Under the pieces are notes generated by a model. It was not told the DNA's origin. It did no database searches and saw only the letters and a list, made by a program, of their open reading frames with translations. Of a stretch of 64,000 nucleotides of DNA, positions 31,742 through 40,552 are shown piece by piece. A program made the position numbers and the translations under genes. How positions within the stretch are numbered: the stretch's first letter is position 1; each line of letters opens with the position of its first letter. Origin of the DNA: AC-38 sp033856025 (lineage in GTDB: Bacteria; Actinomycetota; Thermoleophilia; Solirubrobacterales; Solirubrobacteraceae); assembly GCA_033856025.1 (NCBI GenBank), contig JAWVFQ010000035.1:1-64000 (forward strand), given 5' to 3'.

Positions 31742-34700
31742 GCGCCGCGTCCCCGAGCAGGTGGTCGAGGTCGGCGTTCAGCCCGGCGCCGACCTTCACG
31801 CGGAAGCCGTGACCGAAGCGCAGGCGGCGCTCGCCGCTGGCCGTGCGCATGACCAGGATGACCTCGGACTCGCCGGGGTGGCGCTCCAGGACCGTCTTGA
31901 GGTCGTCCAGGATGGTGGCGGGCAGGCGGGTGGCGTCCAGGCGCAGGTTCACCGTGCGCCGCCGGGCGGCCTCGATCGCGGCGGCGTTGGCGTCGGCGGC
32001 GGCCACCTCGTCGTCGGAGGGCGCGAACTCCTCGGCCTCCTGCACGATCAGGCACGTGGTCCCGTCCTTGTGGTCCACGCGTCCGCGGACGAGCAGGATC
32101 CGGTCGTTCTGCAGCGCCTCGCCGGAGGCGTCGAGCACCTTGCCGAACACCAGCAGCTCGACCTGGCCCTCCAGGTCGTCGAGGGTGGCGAACATCATCG
32201 GGTCGCCCTTCTTGGTGCGGATGCGCTTCGTCGCCGCCACGATCCCGCCGACCTTGACCCAGTCGCCGTCGCGCTTGTCGCGCAGGTCGCTCAGCGTGCA
32301 GTCGGTCGCGCCGGCCATGGCGCCGCGGACCGCCTTGAGGGGATGCTCGGAGATGAACAGGCCCAGCGCCTCCTTCTCCGCGGCCAGCAGGGCGGTGCGG
32401 TCGAACTCGGCGGTGGGGATCGGCGGGTCGGCCGGCGCGAAGGGGCCCCGGCGCTCCGGGCCCGCGGGAGCGTCGCCGCCGATGTCGAAGATCGAGCCCT
32501 GGCCGATCTGAGCGTCCTCCTGCGCCTTCTGACCGGCGCCCTGGGCCGCCTCGAGCACCCCGAGCATGCCCCGGCGCGAGGCGCCGGTGCAGTCGAACGC
32601 CCCGCACTTGACCAGCGCCTCGATGCAGCGCTTGTTCACGGTCCGCGAGTCGACGCGCTCGCAGAAGTCCCACAGCGAGCGGAACGGGCCGCCCTCGGCG
32701 CGGGCGCGCTTGATCGCCTCCACCGCGGCGTAGCCGATGCCCTTCACGGCGTCCAGGCCGAAGCGCACGTTGGTGTCCACGACGACGAACTCGTGGTCGG
32801 ACTCGTTGACGCAGGGCGGGAGGATCTGGATCCCCATCTCCTCGCAGCGCGCGACGAAGAACGGGACCTTGTCCTTGGTGTCCATGACGGATGAGATCAG
32901 CGCGGCCATGTACTCGGCCGGGTGGTTGGCCTTCAGCCAGGCCGTGCGGTAGGAGATCAGCGCGTAGCAGGCGGCGTGGGAGCGGTTGAACGAGTAGTCG
33001 GCGGACTTCTCGTTGGTCTGCCACAGCCAGTCGATGGTCTGAGCCTCGATCCCCGACGCGCGGCAGCCGTCGAAGAACTCCGGCCGCAGTTTCGCCATCG
33101 CCTCGCGGTTCTTCTTGCCGATCGCCTTGCGCAGGTCGTCGGCCTTGGCGCCGCTGAAGCCGGCCAGCTCCTTGGCGATCTGCATGGCCTGCTCCTGGTA
33201 GAGGATCACGCCCTTCGTGGCCTGCAGGATCGGGCGCAGGCGCTCGTCGCGGTAGGAGATCGACTCGGGGTTGCGCTTTCCGCGCGCGTACGTGGGGATC
33301 TGGTCCATGGCGCCCGGCCGGTACAGGGCGACCAGCGCGACCAGGTCCTCGAACTCCGTCGGCTGGACCTTCTTCAGCGCCTCGCGCATCCCCTCGGACT
33401 CGAACTGGAACACTCCCACCGAGTCGCCGCGGCCGAGCATCTCGTAGGTCTTCGGGTCGTCTAGCGGCAGCGTCGTCATGTCCGGCCGCTCGCCCTTGGA
33501 GCGCTCGATGATCTGGATCGCGTCCTCGATCACGTCGAGGTTGCGCAGGCCCAGGAAGTCCATCTTGAGCAGGCCGATCTCCTCGATCGGCTTCATCGAG
33601 AACTGCGTGACGGTGCGGTAGACGCGGTCGCCGTTCTCGTCACGCGTGCCGCCCGTGGCCTCGGCCAGCTGGAGCGGCACGATGTCGGTCAGCGGGCGGT
33701 CGGAGATGACCACCGCGGCGGCGTGGATGGAGGAGTTGCGCACGATGCCCTCCAGGCCCTGGGCCAGGTCGACGACGCGCTTGGCCTCCGGGTCCTGCGC
33801 GATGGCGACGCTCAGAGGCTCGCCGGGCTTCAGGCAGTCCTCGAACGACGGCGAGCGGCCCATGATCGGCTCGGGGATGAGCTTGGCCAGGCGGTCGCCC
33901 ATCGCGTAGTCCTCGCCCAGGACGCGCGCGGCGTCGCGGGTGGCCGCGCGCGGGAACATCTTGCCGAAGGTGACGATCTGCGCCACGCGGTCGGAGCCGT
34001 ACTTCTCGGTGACGTAGCGGATCACGCGCTCGCGGCCGCGGACCGAGAAGTCGATGTCGATGTCGGGCATGGACACGCGCTCGGGGTTGAGGAAGCGCTC
34101 GAAGAGCAGGTCGTAGCGCAGCGGGTCCACGTCGGTGATGGCCAGGCAGTAGGACACGATGGAGCCGGCGGCGCTGCCGCGGCCGGGGCCGACCGCGATC
34201 CCGTTCTCCTTGGCGAAGCGCACGAAGTCCCACACGATCAGGAAGTAGGCGGAGAAGCCCATCTCGTCGATGACGCCGAGCTCGTAGTCGGCGCGCTCGC
34301 GCGCCTGCGCGGGGACCGGGTCGCCGTAGCGCAGGAGCAGCCCCTGGTCGACGAGCTCGCGCAGGTGGACGGCCTCGGGCTCGCCGTTGGGCGTGTCGTA
34401 GCGGGGGATCAGCTGCTTGCCCAGCTCGATCTCCAGCTCGCAGCGCTGCGCGATGTCCAGCGTGGTCTGGAGCGCCTCGGGCCAGGCCGCGAACTGCTCG
34501 GCCATCTCGGCGCTGTCGCGCAGGTAGAACTCGTTGGTGTCGAAGGAGAGCTTGGGCGCGTCCAGGGTCGACTTCGTCTGGACGCAGAGCAGCGCCTGGT
34601 GGTGGTCGTAGTCCTCGCGGCGCAGGTAGTGGACGTCGCCCGTGGCCACCAGCGGGCGGCCGGTCTCCCGCGCGAACTTGACCACCTGCTCGTTGACCTG

Positions 34701-35273
34701 CTCCTGCTCGGTGAGACCGTTCTTCTGGACCTCCATGTAGACCTGCTCGGGACCGAAGGCCTGGATGAGGTCGTCGAGGTGCTCTCGCGCCTGCGGGATT
34801 CGGCCCTCGAGGATCCGCTGGTTCATCCGCGACTGGAGGCAGCCGGTGAGGACGATGACGCCCTCGGCGTGGGTGGCCAGGGCCTCCATGTCCACGGCCG
34901 GCTTGCCGCGGTGCAGGCCCTCGAGGAAGCCCTGCGACGAGAGCTTGACCAGGTTGCGATAGCCGGCGTCGTTCTCGGCCAGCAGGGTGAGGTGGTTGCG
35001 CTCCACCCGGGCTCCGGCGGGACGGGCGCGGCGGTCCTCCACGAAGTAGACCTCGCAGCCCACGATCGGCTTGATCCCGTGCTTGCGGGCGGCCTTGTGG
35101 AGCTCGACGGCGCCGTTCATGACGCCGTGGTCGGTCAGGCCGAGGGCCGGCTGCTCCAGCTGCGCGGCCCGGGCCGCCAGCGCGTCGATCTTGCACGCCC
35201 CGTCGAGCAGCGAGTACTCGGAATGGACGTGCAGATGGGCGCAGGACGGCGGGCTCACGGGGCTTGTGAGCAT
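31728..35273 (-). CDS. dnaE: DNA polymerase III alpha subunit
   Basis: Replicative polymerase catalytic subunit, 1181 residues, DnaE1 type. Order of domains: PHP (AHLHVHSEYSLLDGA, LTDHGVMNGA) at 1-260; palm/finger region with GPGRGSAAGSIVSY and the catalytic PDIDIDFSVRGRE around residues 350-410; FNRSHAACYALISYRTA; HhH; OB fold (VKVGGIVAATKRIRTKKGD); and C-terminal domain. ATG 35273 is taken, although no ribosome-binding site is visible; an in-frame GTG five codons inside is possible. The PHP residues look intact, so proofreading or pyrophosphatase activity is possible. Confidence 0.96.
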   Translation of the reverse strand: MLTSPVSPPSCAHLHVHSEYSLLDGACKIDALAARAAQLEQPALGLTDHGVMNGAVELHKAARKHGIKPIVGCEVYFVEDRRARPAGARVERNHLTLLAENDAGYRNLVKLSSQGFLEGLHRGKPAVDMEALATHAEGVIVLTGCLQSRMNQRILEGRIPQAREHLDDLIQAFGPEQVYMEVQKNGLTEQEQVNEQVVKFARETGRPLVATGDVHYLRREDYDHHQALLCVQTKSTLDAPKLSFDTNEFYLRDSAEMAEQFAAWPEALQTTLDIAQRCELEIELGKQLIPRYDTPNGEPEAVHLRELVDQGLLLRYGDPVPAQARERADYELGVIDEMGFSAYFLIVWDFVRFAKENGIAVGPGRGSAAGSIVSYCLAITDVDPLRYDLLFERFLNPERVSMPDIDIDFSVRGRERVIRYVTEKYGSDRVAQIVTFGKMFPRAATRDAARVLGEDYAMGDRLAKLIPEPIMGRSPSFEDCLKPGEPLSVAIAQDPEAKRVVDLAQGLEGIVRNSSIHAAAVVISDRPLTDIVPLQLAEATGGTRDENGDRVYRTVTQFSMKPIEEIGLLKMDFLGLRNLDVIEDAIQIIERSKGERPDMTTLPLDDPKTYEMLGRGDSVGVFQFESEGMREALKKVQPTEFEDLVALVALYRPGAMDQIPTYARGKRNPESISYRDERLRPILQATKGVILYQEQAMQIAKELAGFSGAKADDLRKAIGKKNREAMAKLRPEFFDGCRASGIEAQTIDWLWQTNEKSADYSFNRSHAACYALISYRTAWLKANHPAEYMAALISSVMDTKDKVPFFVARCEEMGIQILPPCVNESDHEFVVVDTNVRFGLDAVKGIGYAAVEAIKRARAEGGPFRSLWDFCERVDSRTVNKRCIEALVKCGAFDCTGASRRGMLGVLEAAQGAGQKAQEDAQIGQGSIFDIGGDAPAGPERRGPFAPADPPIPTAEFDRTALLAAEKEALGLFISEHPLKAVRGAMAGATDCTLSDLRDKRDGDWVKVGGIVAATKRIRTKKGDPMMFATLDDLEGQVELLVFGKVLDASGEALQNDRILLVRGRVDHKDGTTCLIVQEAEEFAPSDDEVAAADANAAAIEAARRRTVNLRLDATRLPATILDDLKTVLERHPGESEVILVMRTASGERRLRFGHGFRVKVGAGLNADLDHLLGDAALSAA

Positions 35274-35337
35274 AGGCGTCGATTCGGAGGGAACCGCGCG
35301 CCTTCCCGCAAAGACCGAGCGTCTTGCGCGAGCGTCT

Positions 35338-37980
35338 CTACGCGCCGCTGCGCTGGGCGCGCTCGATCCAGCCGGTCAGCGTGGCGACGGTGGCCAGGTC
35401 GCCGGTGATGTGCGTGCGGCGGTCGTTCGGAGCGGGTCGTCCCGCCAGCAGCCGCTGGTAGGCGGCCTGCGTCATCCGGATGGTCGCGGCGGCGTCCTCG
35501 GCGGTCCGGGCGGGGCCGACGTCGAGGGCCTCGCCGTCCCGCGCGCGCACGCGCCAGCGCCCGCCGCGGGGGCCCAGGACGACCAGGGCGACGACGAAGG
35601 CCTCCCCGCGGGTCCAGTCCGGGTCGACGAGGCCGGCCAGCGCCTTGAGGACCAGGCCGGGATCGGGCCACACGCCCGCCTCGGCGAGCCGGCCCAGGTC
35701 CAGGTCGGCCGCGGGGATGGCCCGGACGGCGCGGCGCCGGCGCAGGGTGCCCCGGACCTTGAGGTGACCGGCCTTGCGCAGCCGCGGCGACCCGCCCTGG
35801 ACGAGGAGGGCGACGAGCGCCTGGGCGTCGAGATCCAGCCGGAAGTCGGTGCCCTTGCGCGCGCGGTGGCTCTCCAGCGGCGCCACCGTCCCGCGGCCGT
35901 CGCGCAGCGTGACCGCATGCCATTCGTCGGCGATGTGCAGGTCGTAGTCGAGCGAGCCGGTGCTGGCCAGCGCCTGGGCGGGGATGAGCTGGACCCCGAG
36001 CCGCCCCGCCTCCTCGGGACTCGCCGCCGCCAGGCGCTCCAGCCCCGCGGGAAGCCAGGCCGACCGCGGAGCCCCGACCCGCTCACTGCGCCGCCGGTCC
36101 TGGGGGGGCGCTTCGGCCGCGGCCTGGGTCTCGTCGAACGGCGCTTCGAGGGGAGCCTCGGTTGGGGGCGTGGAACTCTCGGGCTCGGGTTCGGGGGCCG
36201 GCGCCGCTTCGCGGTCGGGCGCGGGCGGGTCGGGCGTTCTTTGGCGCTCGGCTTCGAGGGCGGCTTCGAGGGCGGCCATTCGGGTCTCGAGCTCTTGGCG
36301 GAGGGTGGTGGTGGCCTCCTCGAGGCGGTGGTGGAGCTCGGCGCGCTCGCGGTCGAAGGCGCTCCGGAGCTCGGCCTCGGCGCGGTCGCGGTCGGATCGC
36401 TCGGCGTCGAGGCGGTCCTGGGCCTCGGTGGCGGCGTGCTGGGCCTCGCCGATCCGGCGCTCGGCCTCCTCGAGCGCCTGCCCCGCGGCGGCGGACAGCT
36501 CGCGGACCTCCGCCTCGGTCTCGGCGCTGCGCCGGGCGGCCGCCGCGGCGTCCTGGAGCTCCTCGATGCGGGAGGCCAGGCCGGCGATCGAGCGCTCGGC
36601 GCGCGCCTGCGCCTCGTCGCGCAGCGCCAGCTCCTGGCGCAGCCGGGCCATCTCGGCCTCGGCCGCGGCCTGGGCGGCGATGAGCGGCTCGCGCTCTCCC
36701 ACCAGCCGGTGGGCCTCGGCCTGCGCGGTCGCCCGGTCGGACAGGAGGTGCTCGCGCTCCTCCCGCAGCCGCCTGACCTCCGCCTCGGCGGCGGCCCGCG
36801 CGGCCACGAGGTGCTCGCGCTCGCGGGTCAGCGCCTCGCGCTCCCGCTGCACCCGCGCCAGCGCGGCGTTCGCCTGCGCAACGCCGCCCGACACGCCGGT
36901 CATCGCGTCCTGCGCCTCGGCGAGCGTCCACGCGGCCTCGGCCACGGCCGCCGCGGCCCGCCGCGACTCGTCGGCCAGGCTCGACGGCGTCTGCGCCGCC
37001 CTCCGCGCCGCGATAACCCGCCACTCGGCGGCCAGGAGATCCGACACGGCGGCGACGGAAACGGCCGCCGTCGGTCGGGCAACCGGGATGGCCGGGGGGC
37101 GGCGGGCGGCGGCGGCTTCGGAGCGCAGCGTGGCCTGACGCGACGCTCCGAGTGACGGGCGGGCGGCGGTGGCGTCGCGCTCGGCGCGTTGGCGGGCCAC
37201 CGCGGAGGCGGCGGCGACCTGCTCGGCCTCGGAGACGCGACGGCGCAGGGCCTCGATCTCGCGCTGCAGGCCGTGGGCGCGCTCGTCTCCCTCGCGCACC
37301 CGCGCGCGCAGGCTCGCCGCGGCGTGCTCGGCCTCGTCGATCCGGTCGGCGGTCTCCTCGACCGCCTCCTCGCGGCGGCGGCGCTCGGCGTGGGCGCGCT
37401 GCGCGGCGGACCGGCCCTCGCGGACGGCCTCGGCCAGGCGGTCCTGGAGCTCGGCGCGCTCGGACCCCGACTGATCCAGGCGCAGCTCCAGCTTCGCCAG
37501 CTCGGCCTCCAGCGCGGCGACGCTGCCCTCCGCCTCCTCGGCGCGGCGCGCCACCTCCTCCTCGGCGATCTCGGCGCGGCGGGCGCGGCGCTCCGCCAGG
37601 ACCGCGCGGTCCACGACGGTGCCCGGGGTGCCCGACACGTCCCCCTCGATCTCCGTGGGCACGGGAAGGGCGAGGTCGGTCTCCCCCAGCGCCAGCCGCA
37701 GGCCGCCCACCAGCGACGGACGCAGCTCCTCGGGCACCGAGAACGCCGCCCGGAACGCATCCGCGCCGCCGGCCGCGCGGGCGGCCGCGCCGGAGCTCTC
37801 GGGCAGCGCGTCGAAGCGCCGGTCGCCCACGAGCAGCGCCGGGGCGACGGGCGCGGGATCGCCGGACCAGCGCCCGGCGATGCGGACGATCACCGTGCCG
37901 AGGTCGGTCGGCACGAGGTCGACCCGCTCCACGCGCAGACCGACCGAGCCGTCGCCCTCGCGCGACCTCGGTTGGACCAT
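35338..37980 (-). CDS. large coiled-coil protein with two C-terminal SCP2-like domains
   Basis: An 880-residue protein without an obvious named family. Residues about 10-115 look like a beta domain (LRVERVDLVPTDLG, RIAGRWSG). Residues about 125-600 are nearly continuous Glu/Ala/Arg coiled coil, with a break around 290-370. An acidic Pro-rich linker follows (about 600-645). The last 230 residues hold two units that resemble SCP2 sterol-carrier domains: one with WHAVTLRDGRG and DAQALVALLVQGGSPRL, the other with RVRARDGEALDVGP, TQAAYQRLLAGRPAP and ITGDLATVATLTGWI. No membrane segment is seen. A TAGCCT hexamer ends 7 bases before the ATG. Role unknown; a filament-like scaffold with a lipid-binding tail is only a guess. 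Confidence 0.7.
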   Translation of the reverse strand: MVQPRSREGDGSVGLRVERVDLVPTDLGTVIVRIAGRWSGDPAPVAPALLVGDRRFDALPESSGAAARAAGGADAFRAAFSVPEELRPSLVGGLRLALGETDLALPVPTEIEGDVSGTPGTVVDRAVLAERRARRAEIAEEEVARRAEEAEGSVAALEAELAKLELRLDQSGSERAELQDRLAEAVREGRSAAQRAHAERRRREEAVEETADRIDEAEHAAASLRARVREGDERAHGLQREIEALRRRVSEAEQVAAASAVARQRAERDATAARPSLGASRQATLRSEAAAARRPPAIPVARPTAAVSVAAVSDLLAAEWRVIAARRAAQTPSSLADESRRAAAAVAEAAWTLAEAQDAMTGVSGGVAQANAALARVQREREALTREREHLVAARAAAEAEVRRLREEREHLLSDRATAQAEAHRLVGEREPLIAAQAAAEAEMARLRQELALRDEAQARAERSIAGLASRIEELQDAAAAARRSAETEAEVRELSAAAGQALEEAERRIGEAQHAATEAQDRLDAERSDRDRAEAELRSAFDRERAELHHRLEEATTTLRQELETRMAALEAALEAERQRTPDPPAPDREAAPAPEPEPESSTPPTEAPLEAPFDETQAAAEAPPQDRRRSERVGAPRSAWLPAGLERLAAASPEEAGRLGVQLIPAQALASTGSLDYDLHIADEWHAVTLRDGRGTVAPLESHRARKGTDFRLDLDAQALVALLVQGGSPRLRKAGHLKVRGTLRRRRAVRAIPAADLDLGRLAEAGVWPDPGLVLKALAGLVDPDWTRGEAFVVALVVLGPRGGRWRVRARDGEALDVGPARTAEDAAATIRMTQAAYQRLLAGRPAPNDRRTHITGDLATVATLTGWIERAQRSGA

Positions 37981-37987
37981 GACGCGC

Positions 37988-37993
37988 AGGCTA
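37988..37993 (-). promoter_or_regulatory. TANNNT -10-like hexamer before the coiled-coil/SCP2 gene
   Basis: TAGCCT on the minus strand ends 7 bases before the ATG at 37980; no Shine-Dalgarno sequence is visible. Confidence 0.4.
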
Positions 37994-38081
37994 GGCGCGG
38001 CGGCGGACGCCCAAGCCGGGGCTACCGTGACCAGTTCACCGCGCTATCCGCGGTCAAGTGGACAAAGTGGCGGCGCGGACG

Positions 38082-38249
38082 CTACTCGGAGGCCGCGCGC
38101 TTGCCGGCAACGGCCAGCGCGGCGACGACCGCGACGACGAGGCCGCCGAGCGCGAGGCGCCGCGGGACGTTCCCGTAGCGGCGGCGCAGGTACCACTTCG
38201 CGCCGTTCCACACGGCGAAGCCCAGCGCCTGATATCCGAAGCGACCCAT
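38082..38249 (-). CDS. small membrane protein, 55 residues
   Basis: Starts at ATG 38249 and ends at TAG 38082. A soluble N-terminus (MGRFGYQALGFAVWNGAKWY) with a basic RRRYGNVPRR motif is followed by one transmembrane helix (LALGGLVVAVVAALAVAG) and a short basic end. Function unknown. It lies 11 bases after the penicillin-acylase-family gene and is probably the last gene of the argG transcript. Confidence 0.6.
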   Translation of the reverse strand: MGRFGYQALGFAVWNGAKWYLRRRYGNVPRRLALGGLVVAVVAALAVAGKRAASE

Positions 38250-38260
38250 CGCGCCCGATC

Positions 38261-40552
38261 CTACCCCGGGGATCCGGGTTCCAGACGCAGGGTCGCGAGC
38301 GTGGCGGCGGCGACGGCGGGCTCGGTGAAGGGGAAGGCGACCGCCTCGCCGGTGCGCCAGTGCTCCCACAGGTCGGAGTAGTGCGGCGACAGGGGGTTGC
38401 CGGACTGGCCGCCGGCCAGCGATACCCGCGTGCGGTCCCAGTCGCCGACGTCCATGGCGATCCGCAGCGTGGCGACGTAGAGCGGGTCGCCGAGGGGGTC
38501 GAGGGGCGCCGTCGACGCCTGGGAGACCGTGTTGGTGTCTCCGCCGTAGGGGATTGGGCCCAGGTTGAACGCGCGGTCGAAGGGCCGGCGCGTACCGAAG
38601 GGATGGCGCAGGGTGAGCGGGCGCAGCGTCCCCCACCCCGGCGTCCCGGCTTCCTCCAGCCGCGACATCGCGGCGGCCAGCGCGCCGGCCACCTCGGCGT
38701 CCCAGCCGCCGGCGAACCAGCCCTCCGGGCGGTCGCGCAGCAGCTTCGCCAGGTGACCGGCCTGGCGCAGCGCCACGTAGGTCCACGGCGACAGCGGCTG
38801 CGCCCCGCGCCCCAGCGCCCACTCCAGGCTGCCCGGCGCCTTCGCGCGCGCCGCCCGGACGCTCATCTCCGCCAGCCACAGGGAGAACAGCGCGGCCGGC
38901 GCGGAGCCCGCGGACATCTCGCCGTCCCAGTCGTGCAGGAGGTCCGCCGCCCGGCGCACCCGCGGGTCCTCGCGCGGCGCGCCCAGGACGCTGTCGCGCA
39001 CGTCGCGCCACACCAGCGAGCGCACGTCGCGCTGGAGTGTCAGGGCCGCCTCGACGTCCCAGTCCGAGCGCTCCGCCAGCGTCTCGGAGATCCGCTGCAC
39101 GCGGTAGCCGTCCATCCAATCCGCGCCGATCCACGGGCCGTCCCCGTCGGCCACCGGCTTGTTGTTGGCCGTGGCCACGAAGCCCTCGGCGGGGTCGTCC
39201 ACGCCCGGCAGCTCGTCCGGCGCGACCATCCCCGCCCACTCCGGCGCCGACGCGGGCTGGGGCAGCAGCCCGGCGCCCGCCTGGCGGCGCGGGACCGCCC
39301 CGACCACCTTCCAGCCGAAGCCGCCACCCACGTCGGCCCCGACCAGGTTCAGCGGGGCACCCGGCCAGTCGCCGAAGCGCTCGTGCAGCTCGGCCCACGT
39401 CCGCGAGCGCGGAGCGTCGAGGATCCCCGCGAGCGAGACCTCCTCCAGGTAACGGGCCCGCATCGACAGGGCGGGCGACCCGTTCTCGGCGGGCAAGACG
39501 ACCGGTCCGCGGGGAGTCACGACGACGCGCTCGACGACCGACTCCCCGCCCCGGACCTCCACCACCTCCTCGACAACGGAAACGCCCGTCACACCCTCGA
39601 TGCCGCCGTTTCCGGACCCGGCAACGCCCTCCTCCACGTACAGGTCCACCACGTCCGCGCCCGAGTTGGTGACCCCCCAGGCCACAGCATCGTTGTGCCC
39701 CACCGGCAGCCCGGGCGCGCCGATCACCGAGGCGCCGGCCGCCTCCCACTCCGGCGTCGCCAGATGGACCAGGTACCAGAAGGGCGGAAGCGTCGGGGAC
39801 AGGTGCGGGTCGTTGGCCACGAGCGGCCGCCCGGTCGCGGTCCGCGCGCCGGAGACAGCCCAGTTGTTCGAGCCCCCGCCGCCCACGACCGACGCCAGCG
39901 CGCCCACGTCCTCGGAGAGCCGGTCCACGGCGCTGCCCGCCGGGCGCCCCGGCGGCGCGCTCACGGCGAGCCAGGACGGATACGCGGGGTCGACCGCCCG
40001 CAGCGCCTCCTCGCCGTCGCGCTCCAGCACCCGCAGGCGGCCCACCTCCATGTCCCAGTTGCCGGCCAGTCCCAGGGACACCAGCCCCAGGACGGCGAGC
40101 ACGTCGCCCGGCGTCCACGGCGTCACGTCGCGGCGCAGCAGCACCAGCTCGTGCGGACGGCGGCGCGACCGCGCCGCGTTGACCCCGCCCACGTAGGCCT
40201 CCAGCGCCGCGCGCTCGCGCTCGCCCAACCCGGCGAGCTGGCGCGCCGCCGCGCGGGCGAACCCGATCCGTCGCGAGACGCGGTCGACCGGCAGGGCGTC
40301 CTCCCCCACCAGCTCGGCCAGCGTCCCGCGCCCCGCGCGCAGCAGCTGCTCGAGCTGGAACGAGCGGTCCTGCCCATGGCAGAAGCCCAGGGCGAGGAAG
40401 GCGTCGAGGTCCGACGCCGCCCGCAGGTGCGGGATCCCGTGGCGGTCGCGGCGGATCGTCACCGGGCCGGAGAGGCCGCGGACCGACAAGGAGCCGTTCG
40501 TGGCCGGCAGCCGGCGACCCAGCAGCCGCAGGACCCCGCGGGCGGCGCTCAC
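38261..40552 (-). CDS. penicillin acylase family (S45, Ntn hydrolase)
   Basis: Predicted amidase of the penicillin G acylase/AHL-acylase superfamily, 763 residues. The small-chain motifs RDRHGIPHLRA and GFCHGQDRSFQLEQLLRAGRG lie in the first 100 residues. The autoprocessing site reads VVGGGGSNNWAVSG, with the Ser that would become the N-terminal nucleophile, followed by NDPHLSPTLPPFWY and GAPGLPVGHND. No signal peptide is visible, so the enzyme may act in the cytoplasm, unusual for the family. GTG 40552 overlaps the argG stop (GTGA). Substrate unknown: penicillins, N-acyl amino acids or acyl-homoserine lactones are all possible. Confidence 0.88.
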   Translation of the reverse strand: MSAARGVLRLLGRRLPATNGSLSVRGLSGPVTIRRDRHGIPHLRAASDLDAFLALGFCHGQDRSFQLEQLLRAGRGTLAELVGEDALPVDRVSRRIGFARAAARQLAGLGERERAALEAYVGGVNAARSRRRPHELVLLRRDVTPWTPGDVLAVLGLVSLGLAGNWDMEVGRLRVLERDGEEALRAVDPAYPSWLAVSAPPGRPAGSAVDRLSEDVGALASVVGGGGSNNWAVSGARTATGRPLVANDPHLSPTLPPFWYLVHLATPEWEAAGASVIGAPGLPVGHNDAVAWGVTNSGADVVDLYVEEGVAGSGNGGIEGVTGVSVVEEVVEVRGGESVVERVVVTPRGPVVLPAENGSPALSMRARYLEEVSLAGILDAPRSRTWAELHERFGDWPGAPLNLVGADVGGGFGWKVVGAVPRRQAGAGLLPQPASAPEWAGMVAPDELPGVDDPAEGFVATANNKPVADGDGPWIGADWMDGYRVQRISETLAERSDWDVEAALTLQRDVRSLVWRDVRDSVLGAPREDPRVRRAADLLHDWDGEMSAGSAPAALFSLWLAEMSVRAARAKAPGSLEWALGRGAQPLSPWTYVALRQAGHLAKLLRDRPEGWFAGGWDAEVAGALAAAMSRLEEAGTPGWGTLRPLTLRHPFGTRRPFDRAFNLGPIPYGGDTNTVSQASTAPLDPLGDPLYVATLRIAMDVGDWDRTRVSLAGGQSGNPLSPHYSDLWEHWRTGEAVAFPFTEPAVAAATLATLRLEPGSPG

